DNA of 36,522 nucleotides from Acholeplasmataceae bacterium (GTDB lineage Bacteria > Bacillota_I > Bacilli_A > Acholeplasmatales > Acholeplasmataceae). Every line of letters starts with the position of its first letter. The stretch's first letter is position 1. The stretch spans positions 1-36,522 of the forward strand of contig JALQTF010000011.1 in NCBI GenBank assembly GCA_023264085.1, read 5' to 3'. Below, piece by piece: positions 29,275 through 36,522 of the stretch. The notes beneath the pieces were generated by a model. That model was not told the origin of the DNA. It was given only the letters and a program-made list of their open reading frames with translations, and made no database searches. The translations under genes were made by a program, and so were the position numbers.

Positions 29275-31179
29275 ATGAAAAAAATATTATTACTTTTTGT
29301 TGCTTTTCTATTTGTAATCACTTTAGCTTCTTGTGATCAAATGATCACACATTATTCAGTTGACTCGCATTCACAATTATCTTATGTAAAAGATTATGAT
29401 CAATTTAAACAACTCATCGAACAAAATCAAGATAGTTACAATCGGTTTTATCCTGAAGCTGTTTTTGAAAGTGTTGAAATGGATGATAATACAACTTCTG
29501 AAAAATCAGATGTTTCTACGACAAATGTACAAGTCCAAGGGATTGATGAAGGCGATATTGTTAAAGTAGATGATACAAGAATATATATGTTGAGCTATGA
29601 TGCATTTTATGTAATAGATATAACTACAGATGAAATGTCATTGTTGCTCTCTCAGTCACTTGAATCTTCAAGAGAGGATTCAAGTTATACATATTATCAA
29701 GAACTTTACATAACAGAAAACGAAGTCATTGTAATAGGTCAGCGTTATTCTTATTATTTACAATCTAGAGATGGTCAAACAAAAGAAAGTGATTTTATCG
29801 ATATTGAACCTTGGTACTACTTTGGTTTACCTGAATCTGTTATTGAAATATACGATAAAGCATCCCTTACATTACAAGATACCTTTTTGGTCTCTGGATA
29901 TTTATCAAGTTCTCGTTTAATTGATAATCGTTTATATGTCATTACAAAACAAGATATTTTTCTTTATGAGGATATTGATCCAAGACCTCAACTCACGCAT
30001 AATTCCGATGTTTATATGCAACCTTATGAAAATATTCAATACATTGCTTCTTTAGAAACTCTTGAAAACTATACCAATATATTATTTGTTGAATTCGATG
30101 ACACACTAACATATGAATTAAAAACATATTTAGGTCAAAGTTATTGGGGTCATACTTATGTCACTTTTGATAGTATTTATTTTGCAGGTAACACGTATCA
30201 GTTTGATGAATTGACGAATACGTATGTTTCTAAAGGTGTCATTATACGCTATATTATCAATACTGATGGTTCAACTTCCTTTGGTGGCTATCAAACATAC
30301 GAAGGTTATATCATCAATCAATTTGCAATTGATCAATATGATCAAACATTACGACTTTTAACAACAGATGGTTGGGGAGACACAGTAGTTAATCGTCTGT
30401 ATATATTTTCTTTAGATTTGAATGACAACAATGAGCCTATAATGAATCAGTTAGCATTATTAGATGAAGGTATCGGTAAACCTAGAGAACGTGTTCAATC
30501 TGTACGATTTAATGAAGATATCGTGACTGTTGTAACCTTTGAACAAACAGATCCACTTTATATCATCGATATTTCAAATCCATTACAACCACTAATTACA
30601 AGTGAGCTTGAAATTACTGGTTTTGCAACCTATCAGCACCCTTGGAAAAATGATACTTTGATTAATATTGGTTATGAAACAGATAATGAAGGTCGAATTA
30701 TTGGTCTAAAAATCGCTATGTTTGATACTTCTGATATTTCCAATCTTAACCAAATTGGTTCTGAATTAACATTTTTAAATGGTAATCAAGGTTGGACATA
30801 TTCTGAAGCTCTTCACAATCATAAAGCTTTACTTTTCTCTGAATCTCACGATTTCTTTGGATTTGCGATGACACGTTATCAATGGATTGAAACTGCCGAA
30901 AATTTTAGTTATATGAATATTCAAGAATATATGTTATTTAATATCGATTTAAACAATACAAATTTACCACTAAGTGTTAAAGCAACTTTTTCTCATCAAT
31001 TTTTTATGCAAACACTCACTTTAGATTCAAATGCGTATTATCTATCTTATACGTTTGGCATTCAACGTGCAGTTTATGTGAATGATATCATCTACTTCAT
31101 TTCACTTGGTGGTGTAACATCATATAATCTAAATGATTTAACAACGATGACAGATTCATTATTGTTATATTCAGAATAA
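29275..31179 (+). CDS. Secreted beta-propeller lipoprotein
   Basis: A 634-residue lipoprotein (lipobox TLASC near residue 20) of the family often annotated as beta-propeller domain-containing or COG4880. The family signature TTNVQVQGIDEGDIVKVDD (about 82-100) is clear. Repeated blade-like strands follow, for example IYMLSYDAFYVIDI, RLYVITKQDIFLYE, VTVVTFEQTDPLYIIDISNP and ALLFSESHDFFGF. Biochemical function is not known for this family. GGAGG precedes the ATG by 8 bases. It is divergent from the two-component/CotH operon, separated by 117 bases that hold regulator-like repeats, so it is probably part of that regulon. A bidirectional terminator follows. Confidence 0.85.
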   Translation: MKKILLLFVAFLFVITLASCDQMITHYSVDSHSQLSYVKDYDQFKQLIEQNQDSYNRFYPEAVFESVEMDDNTTSEKSDVSTTNVQVQGIDEGDIVKVDDTRIYMLSYDAFYVIDITTDEMSLLLSQSLESSREDSSYTYYQELYITENEVIVIGQRYSYYLQSRDGQTKESDFIDIEPWYYFGLPESVIEIYDKASLTLQDTFLVSGYLSSSRLIDNRLYVITKQDIFLYEDIDPRPQLTHNSDVYMQPYENIQYIASLETLENYTNILFVEFDDTLTYELKTYLGQSYWGHTYVTFDSIYFAGNTYQFDELTNTYVSKGVIIRYIINTDGSTSFGGYQTYEGYIINQFAIDQYDQTLRLLTTDGWGDTVVNRLYIFSLDLNDNNEPIMNQLALLDEGIGKPRERVQSVRFNEDIVTVVTFEQTDPLYIIDISNPLQPLITSELEITGFATYQHPWKNDTLINIGYETDNEGRIIGLKIAMFDTSDISNLNQIGSELTFLNGNQGWTYSEALHNHKALLFSESHDFFGFAMTRYQWIETAENFSYMNIQEYMLFNIDLNNTNLPLSVKATFSHQFFMQTLTLDSNAYYLSYTFGIQRAVYVNDIIYFISLGGVTSYNLNDLTTMTDSLLLYSE

Positions 31180-31183
31180 AATA

Positions 31184-31215
31184 AAAGGACAATAATTTAA
31201 TGGTTATTGTCCTTT
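31184..31215. terminator. Bidirectional terminator between beta-propeller gene and trkH
   Basis: A 12-bp stem (31184-31195 with 31204-31215, AAAGGACAATAA/TTATTGTCCTTT) with an 8-base loop and flanking A and T runs. Confidence 0.85.
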
Positions 31216-31219
31216 ATTT

Positions 31220-32707
31220 TTATACCACTTGTTTTCTTGTAATATCTAATGCAACTTTACTTATCGCAATGAAGATCACATAAAACTCTAAACGACCTAA
31301 AAACATACCAAATGTGCCTGTCCACAATAAGAAACCTGGCGCATTTGCATTTAAAATTCCAACCGATAGTCCAACAGTTCCTAGTGCACTTGCAAATTCA
31401 AACAAGCTATCTTCAAACGTATATCCATATAACATGATCATGAATGCACCGATAAGTAATATCACAATATATGTTGTAATAAACATATAGTTTTGTGTAA
31501 TTTCATCTTGTTCAATGACCATTTTTTTACCTAAACGATTGATAAATTTTGTCCGAACAGTTTTTTTATGGCTTAACATGTCTTTGATTTGCCAATATTG
31601 TGACTTCACCATAAGTCCAATACGATACTGTTTGATTCCACCTGCTGTAGAGCCAGTACCTGCACCTAATATCATTGTTAAAATAATTAAGAAAAATAAT
31701 GTAGATGGCAAGTTTGTAAACCCAGAAATATTTTGATAACCAGTTCCTGTGATTGAAGAAATTAACTGAAAACTTGAGATTCGTAAGGATTCACCAAAAG
31801 TAAGTTGTAACTGCTGCATCACACTTATGGTTCCAAAAATAATCGATACAACTGCAATAAAGGCAAAAACTTTTAATTCAATATGTGAAAAAACATCTTT
31901 AAATTTTTTTCTAAATAGTAACAAATGAACAAAAAAGTTTGTTCCGCCTAAAATCATTAAAATGATGGTAATGATTTCAATTTCTAAACTTTGATAAAAC
32001 CCTATAGAGGCACTTTTCGTAGAAAATCCACCTGTTGCAACGGCACTAATCGAATGATTGATCGCATCAAACAGTGGCATACCAAATAAGACATAAAATA
32101 GAATGCCTAAAACAATATAGAAAACATAAATACGCATAATGATCTGACCTGATTTTAATAAATTTGGTACCAATCGATCACTATGTCCTTCTGCTTGATA
32201 CAATCGCATGCCTAACTTATCGGAAATAGCAGATGTTAAAACTAGAACGAATCCTACACCACCAAAAAACTGTAAAAATGAACGATAAAGAAGTAATATT
32301 TTTGGTGCATTTGTAACATCGACGACACTCAAACCTGTTGTTGAATATCCACTGGTGATTTCAAAAGCAGCATGTGTGAAACTATATCCTAATAGTAACA
32401 TTGGAATGGTAGATAAAAGGATGCCTAAAACCCAAGTACCAACAACTAGTACAGCATCCTGATGACGTGCAAGTTGACTTTTTTCAAATTGCTTAAAATA
32501 TCTTTGAAATAAAACACCTATGATGATAAGTGACAATCCCGGTATGGCAAAATTTAAACTTAATTGCCATTCAGATATATCAAAAAACAATGCAATAAGT
32601 GGCATCAACATGATGATACCAATGACAATCATAAACATTGTTAAATAACTAAAGATGAGTTTAAATCCGATTAATTTTTTAATGTCTGTCGTATTCGTAT
32701 CTTGCAT
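31220..32707 (-). CDS. trkH: Potassium uptake protein TrkH
   Basis: Pore subunit of the Trk/Ktr K+ uptake system, 495 residues with four membrane-pore-membrane repeats. The selectivity-filter glycines are visible in TSGYSTTGLS (about 118-127), SAVATGGFS, SSITGTGYQN and SALGTVGLSVG. The membrane loop LGAGTGSTAGGIKQYR gates the pore. The length and N-terminal extra helices resemble TrkH/TrkG more than the shorter KtrB. It is the third gene of an operon with two RCK regulatory subunits; its ATG overlaps the stop of the upstream trkA gene (TAATG) and the ribosome binding site is weak, so translational coupling is likely. Confidence 0.93.
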   Translation of the reverse strand: MQDTNTTDIKKLIGFKLIFSYLTMFMIVIGIIMLMPLIALFFDISEWQLSLNFAIPGLSLIIIGVLFQRYFKQFEKSQLARHQDAVLVVGTWVLGILLSTIPMLLLGYSFTHAAFEITSGYSTTGLSVVDVTNAPKILLLYRSFLQFFGGVGFVLVLTSAISDKLGMRLYQAEGHSDRLVPNLLKSGQIIMRIYVFYIVLGILFYVLFGMPLFDAINHSISAVATGGFSTKSASIGFYQSLEIEIITIILMILGGTNFFVHLLLFRKKFKDVFSHIELKVFAFIAVVSIIFGTISVMQQLQLTFGESLRISSFQLISSITGTGYQNISGFTNLPSTLFFLIILTMILGAGTGSTAGGIKQYRIGLMVKSQYWQIKDMLSHKKTVRTKFINRLGKKMVIEQDEITQNYMFITTYIVILLIGAFMIMLYGYTFEDSLFEFASALGTVGLSVGILNANAPGFLLWTGTFGMFLGRLEFYVIFIAISKVALDITRKQVV

Positions 32708-33372
32708 TATGAGTTTTTCTCGAAAAACTTAACAACTTTGTCTTTTTCAACAGGAGTTGTCACAATGAGAAGTTTATCTCCTTCTTTAATCATTGTATCC
32801 CCTTTAGGAATGATCGGAAGTGGATCTCTAAAGACACAACTGATGTTGATATTTGTTGGAAAATGAATATCTTTAATATATTGATTAATGAATGAAAATG
32901 TTGGTTGAACTTGAATTTCAACGACGACAATTTTATCTTCATCATCTAATGAAATAGTTCTACTAAGCTGTTGAATGACTGCATCGTTATTAATATTTTG
33001 TACTAAATAATTGGTTGCATTGATGACACGATCAATGCCTAAACTTTTAAATACTTTCACATTATTTGGATTTCTAACAATACATACAACTTTTTTTACG
33101 TCAAATAAGTTTTTAGCAGACATACTCATAATGTAATTGTCAGTATCATTTTCAGACAATGCAATAAAAACATCAGCATCTTTGATTTGAGCATCTTCTA
33201 AAACATAAATTTTTGTTGGATCACCAGCAAACACAGGCAAATCATGATGTGCTGATAAGTACTTTGCAAAGTCAATATCAGGATTAATAATGATGAGTTG
33301 ATGATTGCTTTTCTTAAATTCATTAATGATAAAATCAGCCTCTAAACGGCCGCCAGCTAATATGATTTTCAT
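32707..33372 (-). CDS. TrkA-type RCK subunit, N and C domains
   Basis: Cytoplasmic gating subunit of the potassium transporter, 221 residues: a Rossmann RCK-N domain (1-135) and an RCK-C (TrkA-C) domain (about 140-221, ending in KEGDKLLIVTTPVEKD). The dinucleotide loop reads LAGGRLEAD, a degenerate form of GxGxxG in which the third Gly is Ala, so nucleotide binding could be weakened. The acidic residue after strand 2 is in NPDIDFAKYL. GAGGAT precedes the ATG, which overlaps the preceding gene by ATGA. It is followed by trkH. With the upstream RCK-N-only protein it may make a mixed ring, as one long TrkA does in Escherichia coli. Confidence 0.85.
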   Translation of the reverse strand: MKIILAGGRLEADFIINEFKKSNHQLIIINPDIDFAKYLSAHHDLPVFAGDPTKIYVLEDAQIKDADVFIALSENDTDNYIMSMSAKNLFDVKKVVCIVRNPNNVKVFKSLGIDRVINATNYLVQNINNDAVIQQLSRTISLDDEDKIVVVEIQVQPTFSFINQYIKDIHFPTNINISCVFRDPLPIIPKGDTMIKEGDKLLIVTTPVEKDKVVKFFEKNS

Positions 33373-33794
33373 GATCTATCCTCAACATCACTTTGAAATA
33401 ACGTTCTAAAACTATCTAATGATAGTTTATACGGATAAATCGCTTGGATGCGCTCATTATCTATGAGTTTTTCTTTTTCTGAATCCATTAAACGTATATA
33501 TATTTTCGGTACTTGAAAAATTTGATCACATATATGTGCAATCAAAATATTGACATTATCTCTATTCGTAGAGATCAACACATATTCTGCTTCTTCTATG
33601 AAAGCTTTTTTTAAAATTTCTAATTGTGTTGCATCGCCTACTTCAGTATATCCTGCAAATGTTTCATGTAACTTTCTAAATGAATCTTCATGGGCATCCA
33701 CGACGATGACTTGCATGCCTTCTTCGGACCTTTCGGTTGCAACTTGTCCACCAAAACGACCACACCCAATAACAACAAACTTATTTCGTTTCAT
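33369..33794 (-). CDS. TrkA-type RCK subunit, N domain only
   Basis: A 141-residue RCK-N domain without the C-terminal ligand-binding domain. The nucleotide loop GCGRFGGQVA (about 11-20) is intact, with the usual VVDAHEDSF acidic tip and GDATQLEILKKA. The frame ends normally in TGA within an ATGA overlap with the next RCK gene, so this is not a frameshift. The next gene supplies a full N+C subunit, but with a poor GxGxxG, so the two seem complementary: one with a good nucleotide site, the other with the C domain. It is the first gene of the operon with an AAGG ribosome binding site and a TGaTAAAAT promoter. Confidence 0.85.
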   Translation of the reverse strand: MKRNKFVVIGCGRFGGQVATERSEEGMQVIVVDAHEDSFRKLHETFAGYTEVGDATQLEILKKAFIEEAEYVLISTNRDNVNILIAHICDQIFQVPKIYIRLMDSEKEKLIDNERIQAIYPYKLSLDSFRTLFQSDVEDRS

Positions 33795-33824
33795 AACAAA
33801 CCTTGCTTTCTTTAAATCATGAGT

Positions 33825-33833
33825 ATTTTATCA
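33825..33833 (-). promoter_or_regulatory. Extended -10 promoter of the Trk operon
   Basis: TGaTAAAAT on the minus strand, about 30 bases before the first RCK gene. Confidence 0.5.
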
Positions 33834-33879
33834 TAATTTTACTAATTTAAGTCATGATAAGGTTTTCATTAAAGAAAAA

Positions 33880-33898
33880 TCGCATCAAATAAATGCGA
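33880..33898 (-). terminator. Terminator of the fab-birA operon
   Basis: TCGCAT (33880-33885) pairs with ATGCGA (33893-33898). The 7-base loop and adjoining base hold the birA TGA stop (33885-33887), and TTTTTC follows on the minus strand. Confidence 0.7.
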
Positions 33899-34388
33899 GT
33901 ATTTTCTCTAAGATTATCTTTTCAATTTCAATGAGATCAAACGAAGTTTGACACTCTAACTTCATAGAAGTGACATTTAACGTTGAAAAAACTGTTTGAT
34001 TAATATTCACACCAAATCCAATAACGGCACCTAAGACATTTTGATTTCGTGTTTTCGACTCCACAATCACACCTGCAATTTTATTTTTTTTCACGAGAAT
34101 ATCATTCGGTTCTTTAAAAGTGACATCGCTCATATAATTCTTCAAAATATCAACAATAATGAGTGCAATATCTCTTTGTAGATGAATTAACTTCTCTGTA
34201 GATATATCTTTTATGAGTATTGAACATAAAACATTTTGATCTTTTTCTGATTCCCAAACACGATCAAATTGTCCATGCCCTTCAGTTTGATAACCTGCAG
34301 ATAAAACGGTTAAATGTGGAAATGCATCTATATGCATCAGCAATTCTTTTTGAGTCGATGATACCACTTTTTTGTGTATGTAGGTCAT
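33885..34388 (-). CDS. birA: Short biotin-protein ligase with altered adenylate loop
   Basis: Attaches biotin to the carrier domain of acetyl-CoA carboxylase by way of biotinyl-AMP. Only 167 residues: the catalytic core without the N-terminal DNA-binding domain and apparently without the usual C-terminal SH3-like domain. Landmarks are STQKE near the N-terminus, KEPNDILV (92-99, usual KWPNDL), KKNKIAGVIVES (100-111) and GFGVNIN (124-130). The biotin/adenylate loop, normally GRGRxxRxW, reads GHGQFDRVW (37-45), so two or three of its Arg are replaced. It overlaps fabZ by ATGA and closes the fatty acid operon, which fits biotinylation for malonyl-CoA supply. The family call is good; full activity is uncertain. 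Confidence 0.82.
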   Translation of the reverse strand: MTYIHKKVVSSTQKELLMHIDAFPHLTVLSAGYQTEGHGQFDRVWESEKDQNVLCSILIKDISTEKLIHLQRDIALIIVDILKNYMSDVTFKEPNDILVKKNKIAGVIVESKTRNQNVLGAVIGFGVNINQTVFSTLNVTSMKLECQTSFDLIEIEKIILEKILAFI

Positions 34389-34807
34389 TGCACCGCAAAA
34401 GAAAATTCTGATTCAACAACAAGTTCATTTCCAACGTAAGCAAAAGCTTCACCAAAGCCAAAATTCGAACGTAATTTTGTTAATTCGACTTGAAGAGTTA
34501 GTGTATCATTTGGAACAACTTGACGTCTAATTTTTGTATTTTTTATACCTGTAAAGTAGGCAATTTTACCTTTATATTGTTCATCACTGAGTAGTAAAAA
34601 TGCACCAACCTGCGCGAGTGACTCGACAATTAATACACCAGGCATCACTGGTTTTTGAGGAAAGTGACCTTTAAAAAAATCAAAGGTTTCTTTCACGAAT
34701 AATTTACCAATGGCTTTTTTTAGTGGTTCTATATGCGTAATCTCATCAATAAATAAGAATGGATCACGATGAGGAATCACTGCTTTAATTTGTTCTTTAT
34801 TAAACAT
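34385..34807 (-). CDS. fabZ: 3-hydroxyacyl-ACP dehydratase FabZ
   Basis: Dehydrates 3-hydroxyacyl-ACP to trans-2-enoyl-ACP in type II fatty acid synthesis. The 140 residues form a single hot-dog fold with the start IPHRDPFLFID (11-21) and the catalytic His 48 and Glu 62 in GHFPQKPVMPGVLIVESLAQ. Because no fabA-like isomerase motif set is visible, the FabZ call is preferred. It starts two bases after the fabF stop with AGAAGG as ribosome binding site and overlaps birA by ATGA. Confidence 0.96.
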   Translation of the reverse strand: MFNKEQIKAVIPHRDPFLFIDEITHIEPLKKAIGKLFVKETFDFFKGHFPQKPVMPGVLIVESLAQVGAFLLLSDEQYKGKIAYFTGIKNTKIRRQVVPNDTLTLQVELTKLRSNFGFGEAFAYVGNELVVESEFSFAVQ

Positions 34808-34809
34808 AA

Positions 34810-36048
34810 TTATACCTTCTTGAAAATTAAGATTGCATTTTGTCCACCAAAACCTAAATTCATATTGATGGCATATTGCATGTCTTTTCTCACTGCTTGA
34901 TTCGGTGTGTAATTGAGGTCACAATCTTCATCAGCTTCTTTGTAGTTAATGGTTGGTGGAATGATGCCATTTCTTAACGCTTCTACTGTAAACACACTCT
35001 CAATTGCACCTGAAGCACCGAGTGCATGTCCAGTCATGGATTTTGTTGAACTCACATTTAGTTTGTATGCATGATCTTTAAATACTTTTTTAATCCCCAA
35101 TGTCTCGAATTTATCATTTAATGGTGTGGATGTTCCATGTGCGTTAATATAGTCAATCGCTTCTTTTTCTATACCAGCATCGTTAAGTGCAAGTTCTAAT
35201 GCTCTAGTAACACCTTCTGCATTTTCATCGGGAGCAGTAATGTGATATGCGTCAGATGTTGATCCATATCCTACGATTTCACCTAAAATATTTGCTTTTC
35301 TTGCAACTGCACGCTCATACTCTTCTAAAATGAGTACCCCTGCTCCTTCTGCAATCACAAATCCTTCACGACGTTTGTCAAATGGCATAGAGGCATTATG
35401 AATATCATCTGTTTGAATGAGAGCACGCATATTCGCAAATCCATTCACACCAATTGGGTTAATCGGTGCTTCTGATCCACCTGCAAATGCAATATCTAAA
35501 TAACCATCTCGAATATATCTAAACGCTTCACCAATTGAGTTAGTTGCTGCTGAGCAAGCAGTAACAACAGGTAAATTTGGTCCTTTTGCTTGATATTGCA
35601 TCGATATTGCACCACCGATTAAATTGATGATCGCTGCAGGAATAAAAAATGGTGACATACGGTCAACACCACGTAATACTGATACTTCTGTCTCTTTATT
35701 AATTGTTGTGAGACCTCCAATACCAGAACTTACAAATGTACCGAATCTAAATGGATCGCCAACATTCGATTCATTAAGACCACTTTGTTCATAAGCTTCT
35801 TTCGCAGCAACAAGAGCTAAATTGATTGCGCGATCTTGACGTTTAATTGATTTTTTCTCTATGTAATCTTCAAAATTGAGGTTTTTTACTTCTCCACCAA
35901 TTTTTACTTTCCAAGTTTCAGTATCAAATAAAGTAATTTTATCGATACCATTTTTACCTTCTATAGCTGATTGAAATGATGTTTTTACATCATTTCCAAT
36001 AGGACTTACGAGTCCAAGTCCAGTAATTACAACACGTCTTTTACTCAT
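34810..36048 (-). CDS. fabF: 3-oxoacyl-ACP synthase II FabF
   Basis: Condensing enzyme that elongates acyl-ACP with malonyl-ACP. The 412 residues are full length for KAS II. The catalytic triad is Cys 165 (VTACSAATNS), His 304 (NAHGTSTPLND) and His 341 (SMTGHALGASGAIE), with Lys 336 just before. Gly-rich NLGFGGQN near the C-terminus is the usual gatekeeper region. It overlaps fabG by ATGA and is followed by fabZ after two bases, all on the same strand. Confidence 0.98.
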   Translation of the reverse strand: MSKRRVVITGLGLVSPIGNDVKTSFQSAIEGKNGIDKITLFDTETWKVKIGGEVKNLNFEDYIEKKSIKRQDRAINLALVAAKEAYEQSGLNESNVGDPFRFGTFVSSGIGGLTTINKETEVSVLRGVDRMSPFFIPAAIINLIGGAISMQYQAKGPNLPVVTACSAATNSIGEAFRYIRDGYLDIAFAGGSEAPINPIGVNGFANMRALIQTDDIHNASMPFDKRREGFVIAEGAGVLILEEYERAVARKANILGEIVGYGSTSDAYHITAPDENAEGVTRALELALNDAGIEKEAIDYINAHGTSTPLNDKFETLGIKKVFKDHAYKLNVSSTKSMTGHALGASGAIESVFTVEALRNGIIPPTINYKEADEDCDLNYTPNQAVRKDMQYAINMNLGFGGQNAILIFKKV

Positions 36049-36522
36049 GATGGCATCACCATCCCTCCATCGACTACTAATGTTTGACCAGTGATATAAT
36101 CTGATTGATTGGATGCAAGAAACAATGCTGCATTAGCAATATCTTTCACATCCCCCATGCGTTTTAAAGGTATTTGTGAAAGTGCTTGTTCGATAATTTC
36201 TTGAGGCACTTTATCAGTCATTTCTGTTTTTGTAAACCCAGGAGCAATTGCATTGACATTGATATTTCTACCTCCAAGTTCTCTTGCAAGGGCTTTTGTT
36301 AAACCAATGACACCTGCTTTTGCAGCACTATAATTTGTTTGTCCTGCATTTCCTAAAATACCCGATACAGATGAAATATTAATGATTTTACCTTTATCAG
36401 ACTTTAATAATGGTTTTAGAAGTGCTTGTGTAAGCATCCAAACGCCACGCAAATTGGTGTTAACAACGTCATCAAATTGATCTAAAGACATCCTTAGCAT
36501 CAATGTATCACGTGTAATACCA
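36045..36522 (-). CDS. fabG: 3-oxoacyl-ACP reductase FabG, N-terminus beyond window
   Basis: NADPH-dependent reductase of the short-chain dehydrogenase family, seen from codon GGT at 36518-36520 onward, about 159 codons of an expected 245. The frame reads GITRDTLMLRMSLDQFDDV, the typical NAGITRD region, so the apparent Met at 36503 is internal and the gene continues past the edge. Also visible are NISSVSGILGN with the catalytic Ser, YSAAKAG with Tyr and Lys, NAIAPGFTKTEMT, and the closing DYITGQTLVVDGGM. It lies upstream of fabF with an ATGA overlap, so earlier operon genes (such as fabD or an enoyl reductase) probably lie outside. Confidence 0.97.
   Translation of the reverse strand, partial: GITRDTLMLRMSLDQFDDVVNTNLRGVWMLTQALLKPLLKSDKGKIINISSVSGILGNAGQTNYSAAKAGVIGLTKALARELGGRNINVNAIAPGFTKTEMTDKVPQEIIEQALSQIPLKRMGDVKDIANAALFLASNQSDYITGQTLVVDGGMVMPS

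Noticed and set aside
33369..33794. Frameshift splitting one long trkA gene
   Set aside because: The first reading frame ends in an ATGA overlap with a proper start and a GAGGAT ribosome binding site for the second gene, and the domain content is N then N-C rather than a broken N-C-N-C chain.
1..36522. Mobile elements, CRISPR arrays, toxin-antitoxin or restriction systems
   Set aside because: No transposase, integrase, regular spaced repeats, terminal inverted repeats or defence-type genes were seen; the tmRNA 3' end, a common integration site, is followed directly by its terminator.

Overview
The window is AT-rich chromosomal DNA from a low-G+C Gram-positive lineage. TGA is used as a genuine stop (tgt, HAD phosphatase, plsC, response regulator, fabG, fabZ, birA) and Trp is encoded by TGG, so the code is standard. 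This rules out the Mycoplasma/Spiroplasma code. Many small lipoproteins, very tight gene packing, solitary ECF S components, a type II fatty acid operon, ftsZ outside a dcw cluster and a tmRNA suggest an Acholeplasma/Izemoplasma-like mollicute or a close Bacillota relative. That placement is inference. No insertion sequence, prophage, CRISPR array or rRNA is visible; this looks like ordinary vertically inherited chromosome.

Layout: 1-5384 holds ychF (cut by the window edge), ftsZ, tgt, a preQ1 riboswitch with queT, mutY and a histidine phosphatase. 5475-11427 holds a nitroreductase, two ATPase-permease fusion exporters and a HAD phosphatase. 11501-11841 is the tmRNA, followed by a CotH-family lipoprotein. 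13402-14824 is an ECF S component plus trhO, then a tandem MarR regulator and htpG. 17807-20973 is a sugar ABC importer (two permeases and a binding protein, no ATPase) behind a promoter overlapped by a cre site. 21152-25594 holds plsC, a second histidine phosphatase, a PfkB-type sugar kinase and an amylosucrase-like GH13 enzyme. A tRNA-Val(GAC) follows. 25759-29157 is an operon of response regulator, histidine kinase and a second CotH-family lipoprotein, divergent from a beta-propeller lipoprotein (29275-31179). 31220-33794 is a Trk potassium system with two separate RCK subunits. 33885-36522 is the end of a fatty acid operon (fabG, fabF, fabZ) closed by a short biotin ligase.

Genes working together: Tgt and QueT form a queuosine salvage pair under a preQ1-I riboswitch. 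The three Fab enzymes and BirA serve fatty acid synthesis, with PlsC using the product. The Trk genes form one transporter with its gate. The sugar importer, sugar kinase and GH13 enzyme may form a disaccharide route. The two-component system probably controls its own CotH lipoprotein and the divergent beta-propeller lipoprotein: four TTG-centred repeats spaced 11-12 bp lie in front of the latter.

Two architectural habits recur. Promoters often use an extended -10 of the form TGaTATAAT, usually without a clear -35. Terminator hairpins commonly incorporate or abut the stop codon of the gene they end. The best leads are the zinc-ligand-less Tgt, the apparently leaderless regulator operon with its repeat-bearing divergent promoter, the single-chain double MarR, the altered BirA adenylate loop and the split TrkA.
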